Assembly: GCF_001571325.1 (NCBI RefSeq)
Contig: NZ_BCTO01000046.1
Location: forward strand, 1-54,020
Length of the DNA stretch: 54,020 bases
Source of the DNA: Delftia tsuruhatensis NBRC 16741
Lineage (GTDB): Bacteria > Pseudomonadota > Gammaproteobacteria > Burkholderiales > Burkholderiaceae_C
Direction: 5' to 3'
Below are positions 35,320 to 44,413 of this stretch, in pieces (position 1 is the stretch's first letter; each line of letters opens with the position of its first letter). The notes under the pieces are model-generated. The model was not told where the DNA came from, ran no database searches, and was given only the letters and a program-made list of their open reading frames with translations. Made by a program: the position numbers and the translations under genes.

Positions 35320-35856
35320 ATGCGAACATCTGCGCTTGCCCGCAGGGACCCGGAAAAGAGCGCAATGGCCATGGACTACCAACCCGCAGAACTAGAAAAC
35401 TACCCCGGCTACCACATCCGCCGCCTGCAGCAGATCGCGGTGGCCGTCTTCATGGAAGAGACCCAGGAATTCGGCGTGACCCCCGTGCAGTACGCGGCGC
35501 TGTCGGCCGTGCTGCGCCAGCCCGGCGTGGACCAGCGCACGCTGGCGCGGATGATCGGTTTCGACACCTCCACCATTGGCAGCGTCATCGACCGGCTGGA
35601 GGCGCGCGGCCTCATGGTGCGCAACACCAGCCCGGCCGACCGGCGCGTGCGCCTGCTGTCGGTCACCGCAGAAGGCGCTGCGCTGCTGGCCGCTGCCGAG
35701 CCCTCGGTGCTGCGGGCCCAGCAGCGCATGCTGGAGCCGCTGCCGCAGGAGCAGCGGGGCCTGTTCATGGACATGATGGCCGTCCTGGTGCGGCAAAACG
35801 ACGAGCTGGCGCGTGCGCCCAGCACGCTGGCCGCGCGCCGCGCCGCTGCCGACTGA
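35320..35856 (+). CDS. MarR-family regulator of the gentisate cluster
   Basis: The 178-residue protein has the MarR fold: FGVTPVQYAALSAVLRQPG, RTLARMIGFDTSTIGSVIDRLEARG and wing SPADRRVRLLSVTAEGAAL. It is divergent from the 3-hydroxybenzoate operon and probably represses it until 3-hydroxybenzoate or gentisate binds, as MarR proteins do in similar clusters. I chose the ATG at 35320 because GGAGG lies 9 bp upstream; starts at 35365 or 35371 would give a more typical length of about 163. The 200-bp spacer should hold the operator, which I could not pick out. Confidence 0.88.
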   Translation: MRTSALARRDPEKSAMAMDYQPAELENYPGYHIRRLQQIAVAVFMEETQEFGVTPVQYAALSAVLRQPGVDQRTLARMIGFDTSTIGSVIDRLEARGLMVRNTSPADRRVRLLSVTAEGAALLAAAEPSVLRAQQRMLEPLPQEQRGLFMDMMAVLVRQNDELARAPSTLAARRAAAD

Positions 35857-35870
35857 GGCGGCCTCGACCC

Positions 35871-36773
35871 ATGGACTGGGACCACCTGAGATTCTTTGGC
35901 GAGCTGGCGCGCAGCGGCAGCATGGCCGCCGCCGCGCGGCAACTGGGCGTGGAGCACACCACGGTGTCGCGCCGCATCCAAGCCCTGGAAAAGCAGCTGG
36001 GGGCCGTGCTCTTCGAGCGCGAAGCGGGCCAATGGCGGCCCACGGAGGCCGGCCGACAGCTGCTGGGCGTGGCAGACGCCATGCAGCGCGCCGCAGCCGG
36101 GCTGGAGCGCATGCCGCTGGCGGCGGAATCCACCAGCCAGGGCCCGTCCGGCCTGGTGCGCGTGGGCGCCACCGAGGGCTTCGGCACCCAACTGCTGGCC
36201 CCGCAGCTGGCCGCGCTGACGCAGCGCCATCCGCTGCTGAGCATCGACCTGCTGGCCCTGCCGCGCCTGCTGCACCTGTCGCGGCGCGAGGCCGACATCG
36301 TCATCTCGCTGGAGCGCCCCACGCGCGGCTCGGCCGTGGTCACCAAGCTCACCGACTACCGGCTGTTCCTCTACGGCCAGCGCGAATACCTTGCGCGCCG
36401 CCCGCTGGTGGCGCGCACCGAGGACCTGCGCCACCACAGCTTCATCCACTATGTGGACGACCTGCTGTTCACGCGCGAGCTGCAGCTGCTGTCCACCCTG
36501 TTCCAGCCCGAGCGCTTTGCCTTTCGCAGCACCAGCATCACCGCCCAGTACGAGGCCGTGCGCGCCGGCGCCGGCCTGGCCGTGCTGCCCGCCTTCATCG
36601 CCGACCGCGACCCCGTGCTCAGTCGCGTGCTGCCCGCCGAGGCCTGCTTCACCCGCACCTTCTGGATGAGCATGCCCTCGGATGCCCGGCAGGTTCAGCG
36701 CATCGAGGCGGTCTGGGGGTTTTTGAGGGAGGCTGTGCAGGGCATGGGCGGCTTGCTGAAGCCCAGAGCCTGA
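35871..36773 (+). CDS. LysR-family transcriptional regulator
   Basis: The 300-residue protein begins DHLRFFGELARSGSMAAAAR followed by QLGVEHTTVSRRIQALEKQLG, a typical LysR helix-turn-helix, followed by the effector domain (VRVGATEGFGTQLLAPQLA; AVRAGAGLAVLPAFIADRDP). It starts 14 bp after the MarR stop, so the two regulators are probably co-transcribed, which is unusual for a LysR gene. It may act on the gentisate operon as well or on distant targets. Confidence 0.9.
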   Translation: MDWDHLRFFGELARSGSMAAAARQLGVEHTTVSRRIQALEKQLGAVLFEREAGQWRPTEAGRQLLGVADAMQRAAAGLERMPLAAESTSQGPSGLVRVGATEGFGTQLLAPQLAALTQRHPLLSIDLLALPRLLHLSRREADIVISLERPTRGSAVVTKLTDYRLFLYGQREYLARRPLVARTEDLRHHSFIHYVDDLLFTRELQLLSTLFQPERFAFRSTSITAQYEAVRAGAGLAVLPAFIADRDPVLSRVLPAEACFTRTFWMSMPSDARQVQRIEAVWGFLREAVQGMGGLLKPRA

Positions 36774-36849
36774 GGGCCTGCGGCGGTCAGGCCCCTGCCG
36801 CTATACTGCCCGCCCCGAATCTCGTCATCCGACAGCAGGATCTTCCGGC

Positions 36850-37908
36850 ATGCGCCTCCAAGCCCTTTTGCGTCCACTGGTGTACCTGAGCCTGGCGGGG
36901 CTGGCCGCTTGCGGCAGCAACCCGCCCAGCCCCTCGGCGGCCACGCCCGAGTCCACGCCCACCGCGCCGGGCACACCCGTGGCGCCCATCAGGATTGGTC
37001 TGGCCCTGGGCGGCGGGGCCGTGAAGGGCTTTGCCCATATCGGCGTCATCAAGATGCTGGAAGCCAATGGCCTTGCGCCCGCGGTGGTGTCCGGCACCAG
37101 CGCGGGCAGCGTGGTGGGGGCGCTGTATGCGAGCGGCATGAACGCCTTCGAGCTGCAGGAAAAGGCCGTGGCGCTGGATGAGACCAGGATCCGCGACCTG
37201 CAGCTGTCCTCGGGCGGCCTGCTGGTGGGGCAGAAGCTCGAAGACTATGTGAACGAACAGGTGGGCCGCAAGCCGTTGGAGCAACTGGCCAAGCCCTTCG
37301 TGGCCGTGTCCACGCGGCTGGAAGACGGCGAGCGCACCGTGTTCGCGCGCGGCAATACGGGGCAGGCGGTGCGTGCCTCCAGCAGTATTCCGGGTGTGTT
37401 CCAGCCCGTGGCCATCGGCAAGTTCCACTTCGTCGATGGCGGCATCACCAGCCCCGTGCCCGTGGACGCCGCGCGCCAGCTGGGCGCCGATCTGGTGATC
37501 GCCGTGGACATCTCCAACAAGGCCCGCGGCAAGGCGCCCGAGAACATGCTGGGCGCCCTGGGCCAGTCCATTGCCATCATGGGCCAGAAGCTGGGCCAGG
37601 CCGAGCTGGCCCGCGCCGACATCACCATCCGCCCCAAGGTGCTGGACATCGGCCCGGCCGACTTCACCCAGCGCGCCAGCGCCATTCTTGAAGGCGAAAA
37701 GGCCGCCGTGGCCGCCATGCCCCAGATCCGCGAGCGCATCGCCCAGCTGCAGGCCGAGCGCGCCAAGGCCGCGAAGCTGGCCCAGCAAAAGGCGGCCGAA
37801 GCCCAGTACCAGGCCTGCCTGGACCAGCGCTCGCGCATGCAGAAGCTGGCGGAGATGGCGGGAATGGACGGCGCCTGCGCCAACCCCAACCTCAACGCCA
37901 ACCCCTGA
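36850..37908 (+). CDS. patatin-like phospholipase lipoprotein (RssA-type)
   Basis: The 352-residue protein has a lipoprotein signal (GLAAC, Cys21) and a Pro/Ala/Thr-rich linker, then a patatin domain with oxyanion loop GGGAVKGFAHIGV, nucleophile S84 in GTSAG and Asp D196 in VDGG. The last 100 residues form a basic helical tail (coiled-coil-like ERIAQLQAERAKAAKLAQQ). It should be an acyl hydrolase anchored in the envelope. It stands alone between the LysR gene and a convergent glyA. Confidence 0.9.
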   Translation: MRLQALLRPLVYLSLAGLAACGSNPPSPSAATPESTPTAPGTPVAPIRIGLALGGGAVKGFAHIGVIKMLEANGLAPAVVSGTSAGSVVGALYASGMNAFELQEKAVALDETRIRDLQLSSGGLLVGQKLEDYVNEQVGRKPLEQLAKPFVAVSTRLEDGERTVFARGNTGQAVRASSSIPGVFQPVAIGKFHFVDGGITSPVPVDAARQLGADLVIAVDISNKARGKAPENMLGALGQSIAIMGQKLGQAELARADITIRPKVLDIGPADFTQRASAILEGEKAAVAAMPQIRERIAQLQAERAKAAKLAQQKAAEAQYQACLDQRSRMQKLAEMAGMDGACANPNLNANP

Positions 37909-37929
37909 TCCACCACGGCTGCGCGCGGT

Positions 37930-39204
37930 CTATCCGTACACCGGATAGCGGGCGCACAGCTCCGTCACCTGATCGCGCACCTGCGCCGCCACCTTGGCAA
38001 AGCGGGCGCCTTCCTGCGCGTCCAGCGCATCGAGCACATCGCACAGCCAGCCGGCCAACTGCTTGCACTGCGCCTCGCCGAAGCCGCGCGTGGTGACGGC
38101 GGGCGTGCCTATGCGCAGGCCCGAGGTCACGAAGGGCGAGCGCGGGTCGTTGGGCACGGTGTTCTTGTTGGTGGTGATGTGCGCCTCGCTGAGCGCGGCG
38201 TCGGCGTCCTTGCCGGTGTAGCTGCGGTCGGACAGGTCGATCAGCATCAGGTGGTTGTCCGTGCCGCCCGAGACGATGCGGTAGCCGCGCTGCTGGATCA
38301 CGGCGGCCATGGCGCGGGCGTTGGCCAGCACCTGGCGCTGATAGGCCTTGAACCCGGGCTGCAGCGCCTCCTTGAAGGCGACGGCCTTGGCGGCGATCAC
38401 ATGCATCAGCGGCCCACCCTGCACGCCGGGGAACACGGCCGAGCTCAGGCGGCGGTTGAAGGTTTCGTCCTGTCCCTTGGACAGGATCAGGCCGCCGCGC
38501 GGGCCGCGTAGCGTCTTGTGCGTGGTGCTGGTGACCACATGCGCGTGGGGCAGGGGGCTGGGGTATTCGCCCGCAGCCACCAGGCCTGCGACATGGGCCA
38601 TGTCCACCCAGAACACGGCGCCCACCTTGTCGGCAATGGCGCGCATGCGGGCCCAGTCCTTGTGGCGCGAGTAGGCAGAGAAGCCGCCGATGAGCATGCG
38701 GGGCCGGTGCTCCAGGGCGATGCGCTCCATCTCGTCGTAGTCGATCAGGCCCGTGGCGGGGTCCAGGCCGTAGGGGACGATGCGGTAGTGGCGGCCCGAG
38801 AAGTTGGACGGGTTGCCATGCGTCAGGTGGCCGCCCTGGGCCAGGTTCATGCCCATGACGGTGTCGCCGGGCTGGGCCAGCGCCAGGAACACGGCGGCAT
38901 TGGCCTGGGCGCCGGCATGGGGCTGCACGTTGGCGTAGTCGCAGTCGAACAGCGCCATGGCGCGTTCCACGGCCAGGCGCTCGGCCACGTCCACGTTCTC
39001 GCAGCCGCTGTAGTAGCGCTTGCCGGGGTAGCCCTCGGCGTACTTGTTGGTGAAGACCGAGTTCTGCACCGCCATCACCAGCGGGCTGGCGTAGTTTTCG
39101 GAGGCGATGAGTTCCACATGGTCTTCCTGGCGGCGTTTCTCGCTCTGGATGGCCTTGGCCAGCTGCAGGTCGAAGTCGGCCAGGGTCAGGGATGCGTCGT
39201 ACAT
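37930..39204 (-). CDS. glyA: serine hydroxymethyltransferase, copy 1
   Basis: SHMT interconverts serine and glycine with tetrahydrofolate and also cleaves beta-hydroxy amino acids. The 424-residue protein shows [42 protein letters not shown] and [16 protein letters not shown] with PLP Lys K230. I used the ATG at 39204, which starts the typical N-terminus. It lies 46 bp after the aminotransferase gene and is the last gene of a benE-yggS-aminotransferase-glyA operon. A second glyA lies 5 kb away, so this one is probably specialised or redundant. Confidence 0.94.
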   Translation of the reverse strand: MYDASLTLADFDLQLAKAIQSEKRRQEDHVELIASENYASPLVMAVQNSVFTNKYAEGYPGKRYYSGCENVDVAERLAVERAMALFDCDYANVQPHAGAQANAAVFLALAQPGDTVMGMNLAQGGHLTHGNPSNFSGRHYRIVPYGLDPATGLIDYDEMERIALEHRPRMLIGGFSAYSRHKDWARMRAIADKVGAVFWVDMAHVAGLVAAGEYPSPLPHAHVVTSTTHKTLRGPRGGLILSKGQDETFNRRLSSAVFPGVQGGPLMHVIAAKAVAFKEALQPGFKAYQRQVLANARAMAAVIQQRGYRIVSGGTDNHLMLIDLSDRSYTGKDADAALSEAHITTNKNTVPNDPRSPFVTSGLRIGTPAVTTRGFGEAQCKQLAGWLCDVLDALDAQEGARFAKVAAQVRDQVTELCARYPVYG

Positions 39205-39250
39205 GGGTGAGTGGTTCCTGTGTCGTGGCAAGGGCTGGGGGAATCGATGG

Positions 39251-40489
39251 TCATGCAGCTGCCAGCTGGCCTGCGGCGGGCGCGCCTGCCTGCGCGGCGC
39301 TGGCCGGCTCCAGCAGGCAGGCCAGGCGGGCGACGATGTCGTCGATCTGGCGCTCGTCGCATATCAGCGGCGGCAGCAGGCGGATGGTGGATTCGCGCGT
39401 CACCGTGATCAGCAGGCGCTGCTGGGCCAGCGCGCGACCCACCAGGTCCTGGCAGTTGCGGTTCAGCTCGATGCCCACCATCAGGCCCTGGCCGCGCACG
39501 GCCAGCACGTCGGGGTGGCCGTGCAGCGCCTGCTGCAGGCCGTTGAGCAGGCGCCGGCCCAGTTGCTTGGCGCGGCCGGGGATGTCCTCGCTCTCCATGA
39601 TGTCCAGCACCGTGCAACCCACGCGGCAGGCCAGCGGGTTGCCGCCAAAGGTGGAGCCATGCTGGCCGGGCGAGATCAGGTCGGCCGCAGGCCCGCGCGC
39701 CAGGCAGGCACCGATCGGAATGCCGTTGCCCAGGGCCTTGGCCAGGGTCATCACATCGGGGGCGATGCCCGCATGCTGGTGGCCGAACCAGGCGCCGGTG
39801 CGCCCCAGGCCGGTCTGGATCTCGTCGAGCATCAGCAGCCAGCCATGCCGGTCGCACAGGCTGCGCAGCTGGCGCAGGTAGTCGGGGCTGGCCAGGCGGA
39901 TGCCGCCTTCGCCCTGCACGGGCTCGATCAGCACGGCCACGATGTCCCCATGCTGGGCGGCGGCGCGGTGCACGGCCGCGATGTCGTCATAGGGCACGCG
40001 CACGAAGCCCGGCATCAGCGGCTCGAAGCCGCGCTGCTTGGCCGGGTTGCCCGTGGCCGACAGCGTGGCCAGCGTGCGGCCGTGAAAGCCGTTGTCCATC
40101 ACCAGGATCTGCGGCCGCGCCACCTGCCTGCGGTGGCCGTGCAGGCGCGCCAGCTTGAGCGCGGCCTCGTTGGCCTCGGCGCCGGAGTTGCAGAAAAAGG
40201 CCGTCTCCATGCCGGCCAGGGCGCACAGGCGCTGGCCCAGGCGTTCCTGCCAGTCGATGCGGAACACGTTGGAGGTGTGCAGCAGCAGGCCGGCCTGCTC
40301 GGCGATCACGGCGGCGATCTCCGGGTGCGCGTGGCCCAGGGCGGTCACGGCCACGCCGGCAATGGCGTCCAGGTATTCGGTGCCGTGCTCGTCCCAGAGC
40401 CGGGCCCCACGGCCACGGACGAAGGAGACGGGCTGGCGGGCATAGGCCTTCATCAGGCGGGAATCAAGGGGTTGCATGGCTTTTTGCAT
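39251..40489 (-). CDS. class III aminotransferase (acetylornithine aminotransferase-like)
   Basis: The 412-residue PLP enzyme resembles Arg[78 protein letters not shown] and K251 in LAKALGNG. Class III enzymes transfer amino groups from omega-amines or acetylornithine to 2-oxoglutarate. The setting with benE, yggS and two SHMT genes, not arginine genes, suggests a catabolic or accessory substrate rather than arginine synthesis. GAGGACCTTGAC precedes the ATG at 40489. Confidence 0.88.
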   Translation of the reverse strand: MQKAMQPLDSRLMKAYARQPVSFVRGRGARLWDEHGTEYLDAIAGVAVTALGHAHPEIAAVIAEQAGLLLHTSNVFRIDWQERLGQRLCALAGMETAFFCNSGAEANEAALKLARLHGHRRQVARPQILVMDNGFHGRTLATLSATGNPAKQRGFEPLMPGFVRVPYDDIAAVHRAAAQHGDIVAVLIEPVQGEGGIRLASPDYLRQLRSLCDRHGWLLMLDEIQTGLGRTGAWFGHQHAGIAPDVMTLAKALGNGIPIGACLARGPAADLISPGQHGSTFGGNPLACRVGCTVLDIMESEDIPGRAKQLGRRLLNGLQQALHGHPDVLAVRGQGLMVGIELNRNCQDLVGRALAQQRLLITVTRESTIRLLPPLICDERQIDDIVARLACLLEPASAAQAGAPAAGQLAAA

Positions 40490-40546
40490 GTCAAGGTCCT
40501 CAAGCGGGGTCAGGGTTGAATCGAAAAGGGTGGCGAGGGGGCGCGT

Positions 40547-41398
40547 TCAGGGCAGCGCCAGGGCGGCGGGATCAGGGCCGCCGGCGGGCCAGTAGAAGCT
40601 GTCCGGCTGGGCGCGGGCGCCGAAGATGGCCTGGCCCACGCGCACCACGGTGGCGCCTTCCTCTATGGCGATCTCGAAGTCGCCGGACATGCCCATGGAC
40701 AGTTCATCCAGCGAGATGCCCGCCGGCGCGCTCTGGCGCAGCTGGTCGCGCAGGCTGCGCAGCAGCACGAAGCACTGGCGCACGCGCTCGGCCTCGCTGG
40801 AGAACAGGGCCAGCGTCATCAGGCCGCGCACGCGCAGCGCACTGAAGGCGGGCAGGGCCTGGAGGAATCCCTGCAGCTCGTCGGGCGGCAGGCCGTACTT
40901 GCTGGCCTCGCCCGAGGTGTTGACCTGCACGAACACGTCCAGCGCCCGGCCTTCGGCCTGCAGGCGGCGGTCCAGCGCCTCGGCCACGCGCAGGTTGTCC
41001 AGCGCCTGGAACTCGCTGGCAAAGCGTGCCACGAGCTTTGCCTTGTTGGTCTGCAGGTGGCCGATGACGGACCACTGCAGATCGGCCAGGTCCTGCATGG
41101 CCTCCCACTTGCCGAAGGCTTCCTGCACCTTGTTCTCGCCCAGCATGCGGCAGCCCGCCGCGTGGGCCAGGCGCAGGCTGGACTCGGGCTTGGTCTTGCT
41201 CACGGGCAGCAGGCGCACGCTGGCCGGGTCGCGCCCTGCGCGGCGGCAGGCAGCGGCCATGCGCGCGTGCACGGTGGCCAGGTTGTGCCGGAAATCGTCC
41301 ACCGTCTCGGCCTGGGGGTAGCGGCCGTGCTGGTCGTGGCGCGTCAGGGTGTCGGCGGCTTGGGCGGTGCCGCCGGTGGTGTCTTGTGTCGCAAGCAT
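40547..41398 (-). CDS. yggS: YggS/PLPBP family PLP homeostasis protein
   Basis: The 283-residue protein is a fold-III alanine-racemase-like PLP carrier: LLPVSKTKP holds the PLP Lys, followed by LGENKVQEAFGKWE, WSVIGHLQTNKAK, VQVNTSGEASKYG and LSMGMSGDFEIAIEEGATVVRVGQAIFG. YggS proteins buffer PLP rather than catalyse a reaction. It is about 45 residues longer at the N-terminus than usual. It follows benE by 4 bp. A chromosome normally has one yggS beside proC, so this may be a dedicated second copy serving the PLP enzymes around it. Confidence 0.92.
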   Translation of the reverse strand: MLATQDTTGGTAQAADTLTRHDQHGRYPQAETVDDFRHNLATVHARMAAACRRAGRDPASVRLLPVSKTKPESSLRLAHAAGCRMLGENKVQEAFGKWEAMQDLADLQWSVIGHLQTNKAKLVARFASEFQALDNLRVAEALDRRLQAEGRALDVFVQVNTSGEASKYGLPPDELQGFLQALPAFSALRVRGLMTLALFSSEAERVRQCFVLLRSLRDQLRQSAPAGISLDELSMGMSGDFEIAIEEGATVVRVGQAIFGARAQPDSFYWPAGGPDPAALALP

Positions 41399-41402
41399 GG
41401 TT

Positions 41403-42659
41403 TCAGCTCCTTTTGATGGCGGCATCGGCGGCGGGCACGTTGCCGGTGCCCGCCTCGCTGCGGGCGGCCCGGCGCGGCCACTGGCCGTTGAGCACGGCAT
41501 GGGCCACCAGGCCGATGACCAGGCCCCAGAAGGCGCCGCCTATGCCCAGCATGGAAATGTTGGCGGCGGCGGCCAGGAAGGTGATCAGCGAGGCCTCGCG
41601 GGTTTTGGCATCGGCCAGCGCATTGGCCAGGCTGCCGCCGATGGTGCCCAGCAGCGCCAGGCCCGCCAGCGTGGTGATGAAGGTGGCCGGGAACGCCATG
41701 AACACGGCCGCCAGCGTGACGCCGAACACACCCACCAGGATGTAGAACACGCCCGCAGCGATGCCTGCGATCCAGCGCCTGGACGGCTCTTCATGCGCCT
41801 CCTTGCCCGTGCAGATGGCGGCCGTGATGGCGGCGATGTTGAAGGCGTGCGAGCCGAACGGCGCCATCAGCAGCGAGCCCAGGCCCGTGAGCGTGACGAT
41901 GGGGTTGGCGCTGGTCTTGAAGCCATCGTTGCGCAGCACCAGCATGCCGGGCATGTACTGGCCAGTCAGCGTGATCAGGAACAGCGGCAGGGCCACGCTC
42001 AGCAGGGCGTTGAGCGTGAATTCCGGCCGCGTGAACACGGGCGCGGCAAAGCGCAGCTGCAGCCCGGACAGGTCCACACGGTCCTGCGCCAGCAGGAACG
42101 CCAAGCCCAGCGCCAGGATGCCGACCACCGCATAGCGCGCCGTCAGCCGCTTGAGCAGAACGTAGGCCACGATCAGCAGGCCGGCCAGCACCGGGTCCAC
42201 GCTCATGCCGCCAAAGGCCTTGATGCCGAACTGCAGCAGGATGCCCGCCAGCAGGCCCGAGGCCACGCCGGGCGGAATCAGCCGGATCACGCGCTCGAAC
42301 CAGCCCGACAGTCCCAGCACCACGAAGGCCGCGGCCGACACCACATAGGCGCCCACGGCCTCGGCATACGGCGTGGTGGCCAGGGCCGTCACCAGGAAGG
42401 CGGCGGCCGGCGTGGACCAGGCCGTGATGATGGGCTCGCGCGAGAGCCAGCTGAGCACCAGCCCGGTGACGCCCACGCCAATCGAAATCGACCACACCCA
42501 CGAAGCCGTGAGTTCCGGGCTCAGGCCGGCCACCTTGGCGGCCTGGAACACCAGGATGAAGGTGCCGCCGTAGTTGACGATGACCGAGATCAGCCCGGCC
42601 ACCACGGGGTGGATGAGGTCGCTGAAGCGAAGGGGTGAGTGTGTGTCTGATGAAGGCAT
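41403..42659 (-). CDS. benE: BenE-family benzoate/H+ symporter-like permease
   Basis: The 418-residue protein is an integral membrane transporter with about 12 segments. It begins FSDLIHPVVAGLISVIVNYGG and contains GREP-like LSREPIITAWSTPAAAFL, GVASGLLAGILLQFG and GSHAFNIAAITAAICTG, all typical of BenE. Known members import benzoate with a proton. No benzoate dioxygenase genes are present here; it heads an operon of PLP-enzyme genes and is divergent from a MocR regulator, so its substrate may be an aromatic amino compound. That is inference. Confidence 0.93.
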   Translation of the reverse strand: MPSSDTHSPLRFSDLIHPVVAGLISVIVNYGGTFILVFQAAKVAGLSPELTASWVWSISIGVGVTGLVLSWLSREPIITAWSTPAAAFLVTALATTPYAEAVGAYVVSAAAFVVLGLSGWFERVIRLIPPGVASGLLAGILLQFGIKAFGGMSVDPVLAGLLIVAYVLLKRLTARYAVVGILALGLAFLLAQDRVDLSGLQLRFAAPVFTRPEFTLNALLSVALPLFLITLTGQYMPGMLVLRNDGFKTSANPIVTLTGLGSLLMAPFGSHAFNIAAITAAICTGKEAHEEPSRRWIAGIAAGVFYILVGVFGVTLAAVFMAFPATFITTLAGLALLGTIGGSLANALADAKTREASLITFLAAAANISMLGIGGAFWGLVIGLVAHAVLNGQWPRRAARSEAGTGNVPAADAAIKRS

Positions 42660-42724
42660 GGTCTTCTCGTTTTCCTTGGGGGTTGGATTCCTGGCTGTCT
42701 GGGGAAAGGGGTATTTGAGCGCTG

Positions 42725-42773
42725 AAGTGGACTGAATGATCCATACACTTCGCTCTCTTGTTGCAGACCACTT
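42725..42773. promoter_or_regulatory. inverted AAGTGG(A/T)CTG motifs, candidate MocR operator
   Basis: AAGTGGACTG at 42725-42734 and its inverted form CAGACCACTT at 42764-42773 lie between benE and the divergent MocR gene. MocR-type regulators commonly bind repeats in the divergent spacer next to their own gene. The same motif recurs at 45839-45912 before glyA copy 2 and the AurF-like gene. Confidence 0.6.
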
Positions 42774-42850
42774 TGCAATGGGCGCGCAGCATTTGCATCA
42801 GTACAATGGCCTGCCAAAGAGGTGCAATGAGATGAAAGGCGGCAGACCGC

Positions 42851-44383
42851 ATGAGCAAGACCTTCGAGCTTGAGACCCTGAAGATCCGCATGGGAGATGC
42901 CGACCTGCGCCAGCTGGACCTGCACCAGCGGGTGCAGCGCGCCATGCGTGCGCTCATCCTGGATGGCGCGCTGCTGCCGGGCCTGAAACTGCCGGCCACG
43001 CGCTCGCTGGCCGACTCGCTGGGCATTGCCCGCGACACGGTGGAGAACGCCTACACCCAGCTGCACCGAGACGGCTTCATCGTGCGGCGCCAGGGATCGG
43101 GCAGCTATGTCTCCGAGACCATCGGCACCGAGCTGCGGGGCCGGGCGGCGCGGCGCGGCCGCTTGCCCGAGCACGAGCGCAGCGCCCATGCGGCCGGTGC
43201 TGCCGGTGCTGTCGGTGCCATAAGGGCCGGTGCCGGCCTGAGCCGGCGCGGCCAGGCCATCGTCGATGGCGGCGGCATCGCCGACCAGCAGACCATTCGG
43301 GCCTTTGCCACCGGCCTGCCCGAGACGCGCACTTTTCCCACCGATGTCTGGGAGCGGCTGCAGCGGCAGGCGCTCAAGGACTACCGGGCCAGCGTCCTGC
43401 TGCACGGCGACCCGCAGGGCGCCGAGCCGCTGCGCAAGGCCATTGCCACCTACCTCAACCTGGAGCGCGGCGCCAAGGTGGAGGCCGGGCAGATCGTGGT
43501 GCTCAGCAGCACGCGGCAGGCGCTGTTCCTGTGCGCGCAGCTGCTGGTGGATGCGGGCCGGCCCATCCTGCTGGAGAACCCGGGCTACTTCGGCGCCCGC
43601 AAGGCCTTCGAGTCGGCCGAGGCCAAGGTCCTGCCCATCGACGTGGACGCGCAAGGCATTCGCACCGACCTGCTGCACGCCGACCGCAGCGGCGCCACCT
43701 GCGTCTATGTCACGCCATCGCGCCAGTACCCCACGGGCGTCACCATGCAGCTGGAGCGGCGGCTGGACCTGATCCGCTGGGCATTCGAGCGCGGGCGCTG
43801 GATCATCGAGGACGACTACGACAGCGAATTCCACTACGACGGCATGCCCACCGCCTGCGTGCAAGGCCTGGACAAGCACGCGCGCACCATCTACATCGGC
43901 ACCTTCGGCAAGACCCTGTACCCGGGCCTGCGCATGGGCTACATGGCCTTGCCGCAGGAGCTGGTGCGCGCCTTTGTCCAGGCGCGCAGCATCATGGACG
44001 GGCACACGCCCCAGATCCAGCAGCTGACGCTGGCGCGCTTCATGGAGGACGGCCACTACAACTCCCACGTGCGGGCCATGCGCAAGCTGTATGCGGGGCG
44101 GCGCGAGGTCATCCTCGAATCCATAGGCAGGCACCTGGCCGGCATCGTCACCGCGCCAAGGCCCCAGGGCGGCATGCAGGTGCCCTGCCTGCTGGAGCCC
44201 GGCTGGTCCGAGGAAGACACCATCCGCCGCGCCGCCGCGGCCGGCGTGCTGCTGCAGGGGCTCAGCCGCCTGTACGCGGGCGAGCAGCGGCAGCCGGGCT
44301 GGCTGCTGGGCTATGCCTCGCTCACGGCCTACGAGATCGAGGCCGCCGTGCTGCGCCTGGCCAACGCGCTGCGAAAACCCTGA
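42851..44383 (+). CDS. MocR/PdxR-type transcriptional regulator (GntR HTH fused to aminotransferase)
   Basis: The 510-residue protein joins a GntR winged helix (residues about 20-90: QRAMRALILDGALLPGLKLP, ATRSLADSLGIARDTVENAY, DGFIVRRQGSGSYV) to an aminotransferase class I domain with PLP Lys K354 in GTFGKTLYPGLRMGY and EDDYDSEFHYDG. MocR proteins sense PLP or PLP-amino acid adducts and control vitamin B6, amino acid or GABA/taurine genes. It is divergent from the benE operon and convergent with glyA copy 2. An Ala/Gly-rich linker near residue 120 separates the domains. Confidence 0.94.
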   Translation: MSKTFELETLKIRMGDADLRQLDLHQRVQRAMRALILDGALLPGLKLPATRSLADSLGIARDTVENAYTQLHRDGFIVRRQGSGSYVSETIGTELRGRAARRGRLPEHERSAHAAGAAGAVGAIRAGAGLSRRGQAIVDGGGIADQQTIRAFATGLPETRTFPTDVWERLQRQALKDYRASVLLHGDPQGAEPLRKAIATYLNLERGAKVEAGQIVVLSSTRQALFLCAQLLVDAGRPILLENPGYFGARKAFESAEAKVLPIDVDAQGIRTDLLHADRSGATCVYVTPSRQYPTGVTMQLERRLDLIRWAFERGRWIIEDDYDSEFHYDGMPTACVQGLDKHARTIYIGTFGKTLYPGLRMGYMALPQELVRAFVQARSIMDGHTPQIQQLTLARFMEDGHYNSHVRAMRKLYAGRREVILESIGRHLAGIVTAPRPQGGMQVPCLLEPGWSEEDTIRRAAAAGVLLQGLSRLYAGEQRQPGWLLGYASLTAYEIEAAVLRLANALRKP

Positions 44384-44413
44384 CAGGTTGGGAGAAGCCG
44401 GGCGCTGCATGCC

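Noticed and set aside
42590..44410. 606-codon minus-strand frame over the MocR gene
   Set aside because: It is fully antisense to a well-supported regulator with GntR and aminotransferase motifs, and has no recognisable domain.
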